Positions 11,801 through 22,841 of a DNA stretch of 63,140 nt are shown here, piece by piece. Origin of the DNA: Tieghemiomyces parasiticus (taxonomy: Eukaryota; Kickxellomycota; Dimargaritomycetes; Dimargaritales; Dimargaritaceae); the NCBI GenBank assembly GCA_027575765.1, contig JANBPT010000166.1, positions 1 to 63,140 of the forward strand. The letters run 5' to 3'. A program made the translations under genes and the position numbers. The notes below the pieces were generated by a model. That model did not search any database. It saw only the letters and a list, made by a program, of their open reading frames with translations, and was not told the origin of the DNA. How positions within the stretch are numbered: the first letter of the stretch is position 1; each line of letters opens with the position of its first letter.

Positions 11801-12525
11801 TACTTTACGGGCTTGCTGACCGACTTGAGAACCATTCGAAGCCCGAAAGGCACCTCTAGCCGATTGGCGAGTCCAAAATCCATACCCTATGCTGCCGATC
11901 CATCCTGAGCTTTGCGGTGACGCACATAGGACAACGCCGGGGCCGACACCAAGAATTTTAAGCAGAGCGATAAGGGCCTGTCCGTATCGGACGGGAAAGC
12001 CTCCACGGCCACTAGGTCCTTCGCCTGTACATCGATTCAGCCGACAAGCAAAATGAAATTAATAACTGTGTCATCACCGAAATAATCCGCCGAGGCCCTG
12101 GTCAACCATAGTGGGTGGACCCCCCACTAGTGGGGGGTCCACACGCCCTGCACCTCTTGTAATTACTAGTCACCCATTACTGTGGCTTATTATTCATCGC
12201 TGGGACTGGTCCTTTTTTTTTTTTTGCTAAAAATGCATATTAAATTACTCTAAAGTACACTGGTGACTAAGCTTAAGACGGTATGTCCTTTGAAGTGGAC
12301 GCTCCTTCCAAGCTATACTGGTTCTGTCGCAATATCTTACCACTAGTGCGGTAATTAAGGTACACGGGTACGTCAGAATGGGGGTGGGACCGATAGCCTT
12401 AACCCTGTTGGCCACTGCTTAATGGAAAGTCAATATAGAATTAATCATTGACATGGGGCTTGCCGCACGGTGAGGCGTGTATAGGAAAGGAGCCCCACGG
12501 CCGACCTCATGGACCCGGTCCCCGC
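8866..12525. other. 3.7-kb gene-poor stretch
   Basis: No gene could be supported. Frames at 10162-10620 (plus, 152 codons), 11277-11576 and 11573-11908 (plus) lack recognisable domains. The last third of 11277-11576 has a globular-looking composition and may be a remnant. A perfect 28-base palindrome lies at 12115-12142, and a run of 13 T is found near 12213-12225. Confidence 0.5.
12115..12142. repeat. Perfect 28-base palindrome
   Basis: Both strands read the same: GTGGAC, six-base C-rich block, ACTAGT centre, then the mirror. There is no loop, so it is a fully self-complementary duplex site able to form a cruciform. The flanks are not palindromic. No target duplication or terminal repeat partner was found in this window. 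Confidence 0.9.
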
Positions 12526-13284
12526 CTATGCAACCAAGGAAGCCTTGGCCGAAGTGATGAACTCCCGGACCTTATCGGGACATTTACGCAGAGAACCATC
12601 GTCCCGTTCCACTCCGCTAGACACGTCCACTGCCCAAGGGGTCGCACTCGCCACGGCCTGGGCGACATTCCTCGGGTTGAGTCCACCAGCCAGGATGAAC
12701 GGTTGACCCGCCCGTCGCACAGGGTCTGTAAGGGACCAGTCGAAGGTAACGCCGCGGCCGCCCTGGGCGCTAGCCGGGCCAGCCACTTTAGCGTCCAGGA
12801 GGGAGACCCGGTGGTACCCTGGAGTGGCGACTGTCGCGTAATCGGAAAAGGTTTCGTCCATGTGGAATACCTTGATCACCGGGTGGCCAATGTCAGCTGC
12901 CAGGTGGATATCCTCGCGGCCGTGGAGCTGAACCAGGTCGAGCGGGATCTGGGCGGCGACTTCCCGAATGTAGTCCACGGGTTGATCGAGGAATACACCG
13001 ACCAAGAGTGGCCCACGCCGCCGGGTCAGTTCGGCCGCGCGGTCCTGAAACCATGTCACGGCTGCGTCAGCCCCCGCGGGTGGGGCACCTTCGGTTCCCG
13101 GGGAGGTTTCCGTATCGCCACGGTACTGCCGGAGCCACCGGCCCATACTCTGGGCCGTTTCCAGGTTGACCAGTCGTTTGGATGGGGCCAGAATGATACC
13201 GAGCAGGTCGGCCCCGGACTCGGCCGCCAGCTGCAAATCCTCGAGGTGGCGCAAGCCGCAAATCTTTACGAGCGGGGCAGGCAT
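12526..13284 (-). CDS. TRP1: Phosphoribosylanthranilate isomerase (monofunctional, 252 aa)
   Basis: Catalyses the Amadori rearrangement of N-(5-phosphoribosyl)anthranilate to the 1-deoxyribulose phosphate, third step of tryptophan synthesis from chorismate, in the cytosol. The ATG at 13284 gives 252 residues, the usual length for a single-domain TrpF (beta/alpha)8 barrel. KICG at residues 7-10 carries the catalytic Cys9. A Val-Gln-Leu-His-Gly strand, the Leu-Leu-Asp-Ala-Lys segment with the presumed general-acid Asp, the Ala-Gly-Gly-Leu phosphate loop and a terminal Asp-Val-Ser-Ser-Gly-Val-Glu motif all follow in order. No intron is needed. Many filamentous fungi fuse this domain to glutamine amidotransferase and IGP synthase (TRPC); here it stands alone, as in budding yeast. 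It is divergent from SNU66, with 460 bases between starts. Confidence 0.95.
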   Translation of the reverse strand: MPAPLVKICGLRHLEDLQLAAESGADLLGIILAPSKRLVNLETAQSMGRWLRQYRGDTETSPGTEGAPPAGADAAVTWFQDRAAELTRRRGPLLVGVFLDQPVDYIREVAAQIPLDLVQLHGREDIHLAADIGHPVIKVFHMDETFSDYATVATPGYHRVSLLDAKVAGPASAQGGRGVTFDWSLTDPVRRAGQPFILAGGLNPRNVAQAVASATPWAVDVSSGVERDDGSLRKCPDKVREFITSAKASLVA

Positions 13285-13744
13285 GGTGGGGAAAGGTGAG
13301 GAATGGGATTGGGATGGAGGGTACGAATGAAAGTATAGGTATGAGGCATTTGAGAAGGACAGTGAGTTATGAACTGGACCCAAAGGCAAAGTGTGAGGCG
13401 GTTTCTTTTTTTTTAGGGGTTACGTGAATAGAGTATAGGGGCCCGGCTATGTCGCCTGGATTCGATTTCCAGCCTTTGGCTGTCTGTGCCTTATCATTGT
13501 GAGCCACCTAACTAATCGAGACCAGCTGTCCCGCAGCAGGTAAAGTAGTTAGCCACGCCTGACTTCCCACAGCTGGGTACATCGGTTGGCGCGCATTCTC
13601 ATATTTATCTACACTCGCGCATTCTCATTCATTTTGCTATAACCAACTATAATCAGTTTTGTGCCCTCCACAACTTCAGTCTCCTGTGCACTGTACCGGT
13701 ATCCTCCCGATTCCCATTTCACCCAGTGCCACTCCTACACGACC
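13285..13744. promoter_or_regulatory. Shared divergent promoter, TRP1 / SNU66
   Basis: 460 bases lie between the two ATGs and must hold both promoters. A T8 tract occurs at 13407-13414 and AT-rich blocks near 13600-13650. No clear TATA box is seen for either gene. Confidence 0.5.
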
Positions 13745-16113
13745 ATGTCTTCTCATGCAACCGGTGCGGCCTCCGATGAGGATATTGACGACCCCCTGGC
13801 CTGGATTCAGCGCAGCCGCCGTCTCGAACAGCAGCGCAAACAGGCCGCCAAGCAGAAGAAAAAACAGGCCAAAGCGGCTGCCGCTCAGGGCGCATCGAAC
13901 GTCAAAGTCCAAGACTATGATGCTGGTAAGTACTGGCATGTGTCAGCCTCGTGGCCGGCTCGACCCAAATCGGAAATATCCCCCAGGGTCATTGGTGATG
14001 AAATCCACCGAACGTCATTCAGGGCGCTAACAGGCCTTTTTATTTTTTGCTTGCTTCGGTATCTACCCCCCCGCCCTTTATCTCTTCATCGTCTCGAATT
14101 TAGATGCCTTGTCAGGTATGAAGGTCGGACATGCCCTCACTGAGTTTGAGAGCGGCCAGGAACAAATTCTTACCCTTAAGGACACCGGTGTACTCGATGG
14201 AGAAGAGGACGAACTGACCAGCGTGGGGCTTCAAGATCGCGAGAAGCTCCAGGACAACCTTGCCAACCGCAAACGGAAATCCGGGTACTCCGGTTACGAC
14301 GATGACGAGTTCCAGGGGACCATCGGCCGAAAGCGTACCGTGCTGGCCCACTACGACGAGGAAATTGAGGGCAGGCAGCGGCAGGGGTTCACATTGGCGC
14401 AAGGAGGAACGGTCAGTACGATGGCTGCCGACCAGTCTGACAACGCGGACCCCGAACGTGGCCCCAGCACCGACCTGTCCTACGAAAGTAAGTACCTTTC
14501 CTATATCCCTTCCCTACCAGAACTAGGTCTGACATGAGGCATGGGGGAATACCATTTCGGTTGTGGTTAGTCTCTGTCTGATTCTGTACTGGGCGTATTC
14601 CCGCAACGATAATTAGACTGCTTACAAGTCGGCCTCCACCTAACAGTCCACCGGCCGCCACAAATTCCTTCCTACCCTTGACTATGTGTTAGAACACCGT
14701 GCGGTCCAGGATTACTACACCCCGGAGGAAACCGATCTAACGTTTCGCAAGGTCAAGAAGAAGACGAAAAAGGCCAAGCGGATACGCGTGCGGGAAGAGG
14801 ATCCTGAGCGGGCAGCCGACCCAGCCCCATCAGCCCGTTTCCGCATGGATATCGACGACCACTCACCCGCCGACCCCTCTGAGGAGAGCAACGTGGTGGA
14901 CGACGACGACCTTCAAATAGCCCTTGCCCGCACCCGGCGACTCAAGATGCGGGAGAAGCGCACCGCGGTTGTCCCCACTGCTGAACAACTCGCTGAAGGT
15001 AGGTTTGATCCCACGTAACCATGTTTTCTTTTTCAGCGCTGAGGTGCGACGCAACCGCTTCACTGAGTTGGTGCTTTTGAGATTTGCATTTCTCCTCAAA
15101 CCGGTCGGCTAACCCATTCGTGGTATATATGGCACTTTCCCTATGTGCTGGTTTCATTTCGCCCACCCATATCAGAATACGGCCGCCAACGGATGGAGGC
15201 CGCCCTTGACGAGGTCGAGGACGAGTCCAAGCTCGTTGTGTCCGAAACGAGACAGTTTGTCGACGGCCTGTCTCTGCCACCACCACCAACGTCGCCCACT
15301 GCCACCACGTCCGCTGCAGGGGAGCCCGAATCGACGATGGCCGTGGATCTACCGGAAGAGGCGGGCGCTTTAGATGCTTTATTAGCGCCCCAGGGAATGT
15401 CGCCAGCTCCGTTATCCCCGGAAGCCGTCCCAGATGAACCCGCCGCCGACACGGGACCCTCACTAACGCAACAGGAGCCACTCGTCAGTGAAGGCCTGGC
15501 GGCAACTCTGGCCCTGCTCAACCAGAAAGGTATCCTCAAGAAGGCCACGCCCGAGGAGAAGAAGCGTGAGCAGATTCTGCAGGATAGACAGCGGTGGATC
15601 GCCGAGCAACGGCGACTCGACCTGCAACGCGAGCTTCAGGAGAAGCGGGAGAAGGAGAAGCGGCGAGCCCTGGGTAACAAGGACCGCAAAGGAGCGGCTG
15701 GGATGGAAGCCGAGCAGCGGCGGGAAGCCGAACTGGCAGCCCGGGACCGTGAACGCACACGGGAGGTGGAGGAACGGATGCGCCACTACAAGCCGGACGT
15801 GCGGCTCGAATACACAGATGAATTTGGGCGCTCGCTGGGCCCCAAGGAGGCCTTCCGCCAGCTGTCGCACAAGTTCCATGGAATCTACTCGGGTAAGGGC
15901 AAGACCGATAAGCGGCTCAAGAAGATCGAGCTGGAACGTAAACTGATGGCGGCCGGCAGTCACGATACTCCGCTGCACCTGGCCTCCATCTTCCAGAAGC
16001 AGCAAGAGGTCCGCCAGAGTCCCTACGTGGTGCTGTCCACGGGTAACAAGCAGACCGTCCACCATCTGGGCCGGGAACCCAACCCGGACGGTCCTAACGA
16101 CGACACAAAGTAG
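13745..16113 (+). CDS. SNU66: SNU66/SART1 family tri-snRNP protein (602 aa, 4 exons)
   Basis: Component of the U4/U6.U5 tri-snRNP needed for spliceosome assembly, nuclear. Exons 13745-13925, 14104-14487, 14693-14998 and 15176-16113 join in frame with GTAAGT or GTAGGT donors. Family hallmarks appear in order: an N-terminal acidic patch with Leu-Ala-Trp-Ile-Gln-Arg-Ser-Arg (HIND-like element for Hub1 binding), a Lys-rich helix, the SGMKVGH segment, ILTLKDTGVLD, a YDEEIEG motif, a Lys/Arg block after YYTPEE, a GLAATLALLNQKG helix, and the C-terminal EAFRQLSHKFHG motif followed by a basic stretch and SDTP-like and YVVLS motifs. Human SART1 is about 800 residues; this copy is shorter, mostly in the linkers. 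Exon 3 uses the TTAG acceptor at 14692; a nearer CAG is out of phase. Confidence 0.93.
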
Positions 16114-18080
16114 GGATTGACTCCGGAGCGGGTAGGGGATTCGTCCTGGGCTGTTATCTCCAAACCGTCGGCCATTGTGAAATAAAACCACTTCCACTTG
16201 AAAACCTGGACCCGCGAAAGGCTTGAGTCGTGGCGTTGGCTGTTCACCCAACAAGATGGTGATGATTATTTTCAAGCACCCCTCCCCCACGGGTGCGATA
16301 AGGGAGTGAGTAAAGGCGTGACGACAAAACGTGGCCAACAGGGTCCAAGGTACCGATAACGCACCATGCCAATGAGCACACACGTTAACCCGAAGCCAAG
16401 CCAATAGATGGGACCCTCCCCCGTCCGGGCCTGCCGCCTTGGATGATCGGATAGAGAAAAGGGGGGGGGCACCCGCGGCCCCGCACCTTCCCAACTCCGA
16501 TACCCGACGGACTTGAATTATTTTTCTTTGCTGCGTCCCAAACATAAGATCGCGCCCATCGCGACCGGCCGTCAAACCGGAGGTTGTCGGGCCATCGGAA
16601 GGGAACGGGAAAGAGCGAGACGAATATAAAAAAAGAATAATAATTAAAAATAAATAAATAAGGTTGAGTCGCACGGGAGCATCTCGCATAACGAACGCCC
16701 GGCACAGGTGTACCGCTGTCCCTCACCCTTCATCGACGGCCTAAAAGTGGCTTGGCTGGACCTTATTATCCGCAGAAGAAACACCCAGCGGTATCGCGAT
16801 AATCAGACTCGGACAGACTATTTTATTCGTCACAAAGAATACCCCATTTCTGCGGACGGCGGGGGAAATGCGCGGGCGGGCGGGGGGGGTTGGACATTAT
16901 CGGGCTCTGATCAGACATCTTGACGATGGACACGGAGGAGCCACGTAGCAGCTCCGCTAATCTACGAGATGCCACCTTGTTATCAGCATTAGATAAGACG
17001 TGGGCGTGCAGAGCGGGTCAGGCCCGTTCCGTCCGTCCGTTGATTCTAACCTGGTGGATCGATAAAGGGGTAGGTGGTGTAGCTTCACCGTTGTGCCACA
17101 GAAATATATGGCAACCTATTGTGGCCGTGTGTTTCAGCCTGCACTACCGGCCCTGTCGACATGTATTGAGCCCCGTGGCGTCGGCTTCCTTCTGGCGGAC
17201 CCCTAGCGGTTTGGGAATCATTCCCATTGCTCGGCCAGAACCGAGCGGTGTGGCTTACACCGTGGGGGGGGGATGAAGGTCCGTCTTTGCAGGGTTGTCG
17301 GATGGTGGCTACAGGCCTTGGGAAGCGGCAGGGAAGGAAACTGTCAGATGCGAACGAGGTGGTGCCGTATGCTGTGGCAAACGGCCGTGCCAGGTGAGAT
17401 GGACTGGTGGCCTGATGCTCCGCTGGTGGTTATGGCTTACAGGCTGGGGGCCAGTTTCCTTTGTCCCAAGTACAAGGTGCAATTTATCACCAGCAACCCT
17501 TCCTTTACGTTTATACATGTTTGTTTTTCTTGTTCTCGACTTTGATGGGTGTGACCGAACTCCCACGCCGCAAACGACCTGGTGTTGCCATCACCAAGCG
17601 AGTGTGCTGGTATATTAGCGCTAGCAGAATTACCAAGGCGTAGACCACCTCTCACCTCGGCCCGACAGTATGAACCCGTTCCCCCTCCCTCTGAGTGGAC
17701 CACTCGAAGGCGCGTACACGTATCGGGGCTCTACATTAACTGCTGCTCGCCTTTTCCCCTCCCACCTTCTGTTTTTTTATTCTGGCACCGTATCCATGGG
17801 ATCGCGACAGGGAACAAGACTAGGTCAGGGTCCCGGCTTTCTGCCACCCGATCGGTGGGGATAGCCCCCAGGGTTGTGACTCGCTCTTTCCCCGAATCCG
17901 CCCGATAAACTTCATTTCCCACTTATGCCGCAGGACAGAAGGGGGGGGGGTGCGGGGTGGGGGGGAGAGACGCCCCCACCTTCCCACCACAGCCCCGTAC
18001 TCTTGTTTTGGTGCTTTCCGTATGCGGCGAATTCCCCACCACCAAGGCCGGAGGCTGGTCTGTGGTTTGAGCTGCCGCAA
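16114..18080. other. Gene-poor stretch downstream of SNU66
   Basis: Begins with the SNU66 3-prime UTR. The rest has A-rich and G-rich homopolymer patches (A/T block at 16626-16665, G runs near 16880 and 17940) and only Arg/Trp/Gly-rich shadow frames. No gene supported. Confidence 0.5.
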
Positions 18081-18087
18081 TATATAA
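18081..18087 (+). promoter_or_regulatory. TATA box before the small mitochondrial-type protein
   Basis: TATATAA, about 245 bases before the ATG at 18327. The inferred leader contains a 5-codon upstream ORF at 18140-18157 and a 72-codon frame (18196-18414) overlapping the main start. Confidence 0.45.
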
Positions 18088-18326
18088 GCCGTCCGCCCCT
18101 TCTTCTCTCTGCCACCCGATATATTAATCCAGTCAGCCGATGAAGTCCCACACTTAGCATCCTCTCTTCACCCGCTCCCTCCATACTTCTAGTACATGTA
18201 CATCATACCATCATTAGCCTTAACCAGCCCCGTCCACTATTCACCCCTTCTCCTCTACACTCTGTACACTTTCCAACCGTCCTTCAAATCCAACTCCACA
18301 AGCCCGCACTCTCCCCGCCTCCAACC

Positions 18327-18584
18327 ATGTCTGCGTCTCAACTCTTCCGTCCCGTCTGCCGCCGCACCTTCACCTCGACTGCTGCCGCCCCGCCAACAAC
18401 CTCCCGCCAGGTGACTACCATGGCCCGCCCCCTGGTGGTACTCGGAGTTGTCGGTGCCGCTACGGTCGCAGTGGTGACTACCTTGGTGAGCCGCTCTAAA
18501 GCGGCGACGGTTGCCGCGTCGCGTGAGCGATTGGAACGTGGCGGCTTCGGGGTCGACGTCGAGCGAAGCGGCGGGGGTATCTAG
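18327..18584 (+). CDS. Small predicted mitochondrial membrane protein (85 aa)
   Basis: ATG at 18327 with a good AACC context. Residues 1-30 are rich in Arg, Ser, Thr and Ala without acidic residues, typical of a mitochondrial presequence. One hydrophobic segment follows at about residues 37-58 (Leu/Val/Gly/Ala). The tail has basic helices and ends Gly-Gly-Gly-Ile. Architecture suggests a single-pass inner-membrane protein facing matrix or intermembrane space; the family is unknown to me. An overlapping upstream frame at 18196 might lower translation. Confidence 0.5.
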   Translation: MSASQLFRPVCRRTFTSTAAAPPTTSRQVTTMARPLVVLGVVGAATVAVVTTLVSRSKAATVAASRERLERGGFGVDVERSGGGI

Positions 18585-19349
18585 CTTCTTAAGACCTATG
18601 GTTAACCCTACTAAGTGACAACCTGACCTTCCTTATGGAACGCCGTCGGTCTTTAACCCTCCCTCACCTTCTCCCCCCCCCAGCGCTATTGTCACCACCA
18701 CGTCAACTGTGCATAATGCCGATTGTCACCCCCTTTCTTTTCGCCAACCCCTCACACTGTAATAAAACGCACCAAGTGCATCCCAACTACGCAATCAACG
18801 TTTAATAAGGTAGCGGGTCCCTTTAAAGAAAAAGAAAACTCACCACCCCACCCACGGGCCAACCCCGATGCAAAATCTGGAACGCTATTGCATAACAACC
18901 TATTAATAACCTATTACTTTATATCCGTACTATTGGTAGCCCATTACCTAGAGTTTGGTATTTGATGTGCGGGTCGCCTACTTCTCCTGGGATTTCCTTG
19001 CCCGGGGGAATGGTAGGTATTGCTAAGCAGGGGGAGGAGGAGGGGGGGAAGGCAGGCCTGTCATTTCAGTGGCGATCGCAAGCACCTCGTGTCTATTCCG
19101 GTGATGCTTTGCGTTTCATCCCCACCTGACTGTCCGGTTCAACATAGCCGCGCTCGGAAGAGACATCTGAATCATTTGAAGCCGGCCTATCAGTAGAGGT
19201 GGGCTGCGCGGGATTCTGTCCGCTCTATGCCAAAGGGATCACGGAAGGTATTGGACCACACATATATGAAGGAAGTAAAAAAAACAATAAAAATGAATGG
19301 AATGTGGAGCGAGAGACAAAGCGGAGGTGGTTAGCAAACTCAATCAATT
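18585..19349. other. Gene-poor stretch between small gene and PRP5-like gene
   Basis: AT-rich patch at 18750-18960 after the small gene, then G/A-rich sequence. No gene supported. A possible last 10-codon exon of the PRP5-like gene lies just beyond, at 19382-19350 on the minus strand. Confidence 0.45.
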
Positions 19350-19508
19350 TTAGGCGCGAAGAAGGGGAGGGCTGCTGTCAGCCTACACGTCAGCCCATTA
19401 TCCTCGATAACCCTCTCCCTTCTCCCCACAGAGAGGCGGTTCGCTCCACCGTTCCAATGAAGTGGAAGGAGGGAGAGAGGGAGGAGGCATACAAATTAAT
19501 GGAGCCGA

Positions 19509-22500
19509 CTAGCTCAGCAAGCAACTTACCTCCAACGAAACCTTATTGGTCTCCACAGGATCGGCGATAGCGGTCCCGGCACGCTGGAATACGAGAGTGG
19601 CGGAATTAGAAGTTTGCTCAAACCTCGCCCGCTTGGTGGAGTCGGATCCCAGGCCTTGGCGGCTAGACCCTAAACGGGCCCCCGCCAACATGTGGTAGCT
19701 CATTATGCCATCGATGGTCGACTTCATCGCTCGGCGGGACTCCGATCCCGCATTATTAGCCGGTGCCTGAGCTCTACCCGATGACTTGGGGTTAGCCGAC
19801 GATCGAGCTTTACCCGATGACTTGGAGTTAGCCGACGACCGAGCTTTACCCGATGGATTGGGTTTGCCCAATCTCTCAAGCTTCTCCTTTTGCTTAAATC
19901 TTTCCAATCTAAAGGCCCTAGAGTTGGTCTCGGGGTTAACGATCGACGATATCTCGGCAGGCGTGAGCACGAGTTTGCCTTTGAGCTCAAGCTTCTCCAG
20001 TCGAGTGGTAAGTTTCAATTTTTCTGATCGGGTCGCTCGGGCAGAATTAGCTGGGGGTTCGTCTGTACCCGACTCATCTTTTCCCATCTGTCGGGCCCCT
20101 TTAGTCCGTAGTGGAGGGCGGTTCTTTTCGAGTGTTTCCTGATACACGGGTCCGAACCAGCCTTCTTCATCGCTAACCTCCACCACTGATGAAGGCTCCT
20201 CCGCTTTCAACGGGTCGGGCTGATTGTCAGGTTTAATCAGGGTGGGGATCCGTAGGTATCGAAGTAGCACAATAGAAGGGTGGTAGGGGGGGGTAAGACA
20301 AGGTGGGGTGAGGTAGTGAGAGGTGAGCCGATGTTGTTGAATATTTTTTTTAAAAAAATAAACAATGTGACATGGTGCAGGGGAGAGGGAGGGGGGTTAG
20401 TCGCAAGCGATGAAGAGGGTCGTTATGTAGACCGTTCGGCAAGTCAAAGGACGTTGGCGCTACTCTCCTGACAAGGAATGGTGAGTATGCGATAAGCACA
20501 TCCACGCCTCCTCCGTACGAAATACTTACCACGCCGGATGCAATACGAACATCTTTTGGGACTGTAACACCGAGCGAGTCCAGTTTCAAGACCAGTGCAG
20601 CTCTCTCCGCCATGCGATGTGGTACCGGCGTGTAGACTGAGCCCCGCAGACCAGCCCGCCCCGTTCGGCCGGCACGCTTTTCATATTTCTTATAGACATC
20701 ATCCGGCCTAAAATTGATGACGGTACGAATTGACGGCATATCCAGGCCGCTCGCTAGTTAAGATGGTATGCGTTTGTCGAGAAGGCGGGGTCCCCGCATC
20801 AAGGGAGGAATGAAGGGGAAGAGAGGAGAGGGTTAGTTTGACCTGCCGTCTTTTGTGAGGCGTGGTGGGGGGGGTGGGAGGCAAGGTACAACCCAAAGTT
20901 GAAATGCCCAACAAGTAGCCACAATCACGATCCTAGCCGGCTTAACTTACTAGCTCGGTCGAATACTATCATGATTTTGGCTTTGCCTGTGTAGAAATCG
21001 AAAAATTGTTCGTCACGGAGGGAGTCGCAGGATCCCATGGAGAACCGAACTAGCGTGGCGCAAGAAAAATTGTACGCGAGGGAGGGTAGAGGTGGACAAT
21101 TTGCCAGATTAGAGCAAGTTGGGAGGTTAGTAAACATCTAGGGAAGAATCCGCTTCCGCGGTTAAGTCGGGGAGGGGAAGGAGAAGGGGCGGGCGCCTTC
21201 AGAAAATCAACCCTGTAGTCCACCTAGTGCAAAAAGCGGGTCTCCACCCTAATCCTCAGGCGTTCAGCAATTCAGGCCTCCCCTGCCCCCCGAATCTATC
21301 GCGATCCGACATGGCGGTCAAGTCGTCTACCGTGGGGGAGGGCGCAAGGGGAGTGGGGTAGACAGAGAGAAAGAGGGGGGGTGGGAGCGAGGGCAAATGA
21401 AGATGGCGGCCAAGCACTTACATGGGATGGCTTTCTTCTGACATATCATTGACACCACTCTCTCTTCCCGTCGGTTGTCCACGTAGATCAGAAGCCCGCC
21501 AGCGGCGGCCAGTTTCGCGATGTTGTCACAAAGCCAAGCGTCCACGGCGTCCAGGCCCCTCAAGGTGGGGAAGATATGGTCCACAGTGGCCAGGGATTCT
21601 TCACGGTGGGTCACGGCAATCTTGATGGGGTCACGCAAGTGCTCCATGGCATATTCCGCGTTGGCCGGACTCGAGCGGTCGACCATCATGAGGGTCTGGC
21701 GGTCGGGCCGGACCTGCTGGAGGATGGGGCTAAGGAGAGGGGCTAGCTGTTTGCGAATGACATCGCCCAAATCATCAACGACCACCACCGATACGTGGCG
21801 CAAATGGATAATGTCCTGTCGGACAAGCTCAACCACGCGTCCCGGGGTGGCCACCATGATATCCACGCCACCGTTGGCCAGGCTCTCTTGGCTAATTTCT
21901 ACGGAACCGCAAGCGTTCATGATCACCTTGCCGTAGGAGTCGTTCAGCCGATTAAGTTGCTGGGTGATGGGCTTCGCCACTAGGTCGGAATGCGTCAGCA
22001 CCAGCGCAACCGGGCCCTTACGGTCCTCAGGGGCGGGCTGGTGGTGCACATGAGCCAGGAGGGGTAGCATATAAGCCAGACGTCGGCCTATCCAGGCTTG
22101 CCAGATCACGAGGGCGTCCCGCCCGCTGAGCGCCACCGGCGCAAGCTGGCGTATAATAGCCGGGGGCGGTGAGCCGTCGCTGGGGCGGATAGAGTCGACC
22201 AGGGCGTCCTTGATACCGAGCTGTTTGAAGTCGCTGATTGGTTTGGGAACGTTTGATCCTGCCGTCATCACTCCGCATTTGTTCTGAAACTCCTCGATCT
22301 CCTCGGCAGTTTGCGCGGCCACGTCCGGATGTTCCTTATAGAAGCTCCAATCAATCGGCGGGTAATTAATTTGGCTGTGGTCCACGGGCGGGAGCGGCTC
22401 GTTCTTCAGTTTGGATCCGGTTTCCTTGGGATGTGGGAGAGGGTCCGGGAGTAAAAAAAAATGAAGGAGGTCATGGGTTAGAGTCGGAGGTAGGGGGAGG

Positions 22501-22841
22501 GGAGATAGCGACTGGCTTCGGGGGTGGTCAGCACCATTACTTTTTTAACCAAAGGCCATCAGACCAGGGTCCGTACGGTGAACATGGTGCAGAGAGTGCC
22601 ACCATGTGCAAAGAAAAACAAAAAGCGCCGGGGCTCCTATTACACAGCTAACGAGTCCACTTACTTGGGTTTCACTGGCAGACATGTCGTCGTTTCCCTC
22701 CGCGGTTTCGAGGCGGCCGGTTTGCTCCGAGGCACCCGGGGCAGTGGAGGGACTGGCAGCGGACGCGTCGTTCAGCGATGACTCGCTCTGCGGGGGGCAA
22801 GGCGTCGGCGGACTCTCGGTGGCGTTCTCGGAAGTGGTCAT
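19509..22841 (-). CDS. PRP5/DDX46-type DEAD-box protein lacking all ATPase motifs (about 731 aa, 5+ exons)
   Basis: Exons 22841-22665, 22424-21422, 21049-20951, 20753-20530 and 20219-19530 join in frame. The order matches PRP5/DDX46, the DEAD-box ATPase of prespliceosome formation: DHSxIxY and FYxE lead-in (residues 74-90), VPKPI (118-122), LSGRD (158-162), TPGR (252-255), VRPDRQT (297-303), Ile-Tyr-Val-Asp (372-375), GLD (429-431) and RAGRTGRAG (453-461). Yet the catalytic motifs differ without gaps. The Q-motif Gln is Ile; the P-loop Ala-x-Thr-Gly-Ser-Gly-Lys-Thr is Trp-Gln-Ala-Trp-Ile-Gly-Arg-Arg (167-174); Asp-Glu-Ala-Asp is Asp-Asp-Leu-Gly (276-279); Ser-Ala-Thr is Val-Asp-Arg (307-309); ARGLD is TSGLD. 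ATP hydrolysis is therefore unlikely; a scaffold or competitor role is inference. The charged C-terminal tail has a 12-residue repeat. The 3-prime end is uncertain: GTAAGT at 19529 may splice to a short exon at 19382-19350, otherwise translation stops at 19509. Confidence 0.82.
19771..19862 (-). repeat. 36-base tandem repeat (about 2.5 copies) in coding sequence
   Basis: Units start at 19771, 19807 and 19843, 36 bases apart and nearly identical, encoding a Ser-Gly-Lys-Ala-Arg-Ser-Ser-Ala-Asn-type 12-residue unit in the tail of the PRP5-like protein. The copy is in frame, so it lengthens the basic Ser-rich tail without breaking it. Confidence 0.85.

Noticed and set aside
12115..12142. Palindrome as a bacterial-type rho-independent terminator
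   Set aside because: No loop, no T-tract directly after it, and the window is eukaryotic.
19509..20270. Separate 253-residue gene on the minus strand
   Set aside because: It lacks an ATG at its start, has a phase-0 acceptor at 20220 and fits in frame after the RAGRTGRAG exon, so it is read as exon 5 of the PRP5-like gene.
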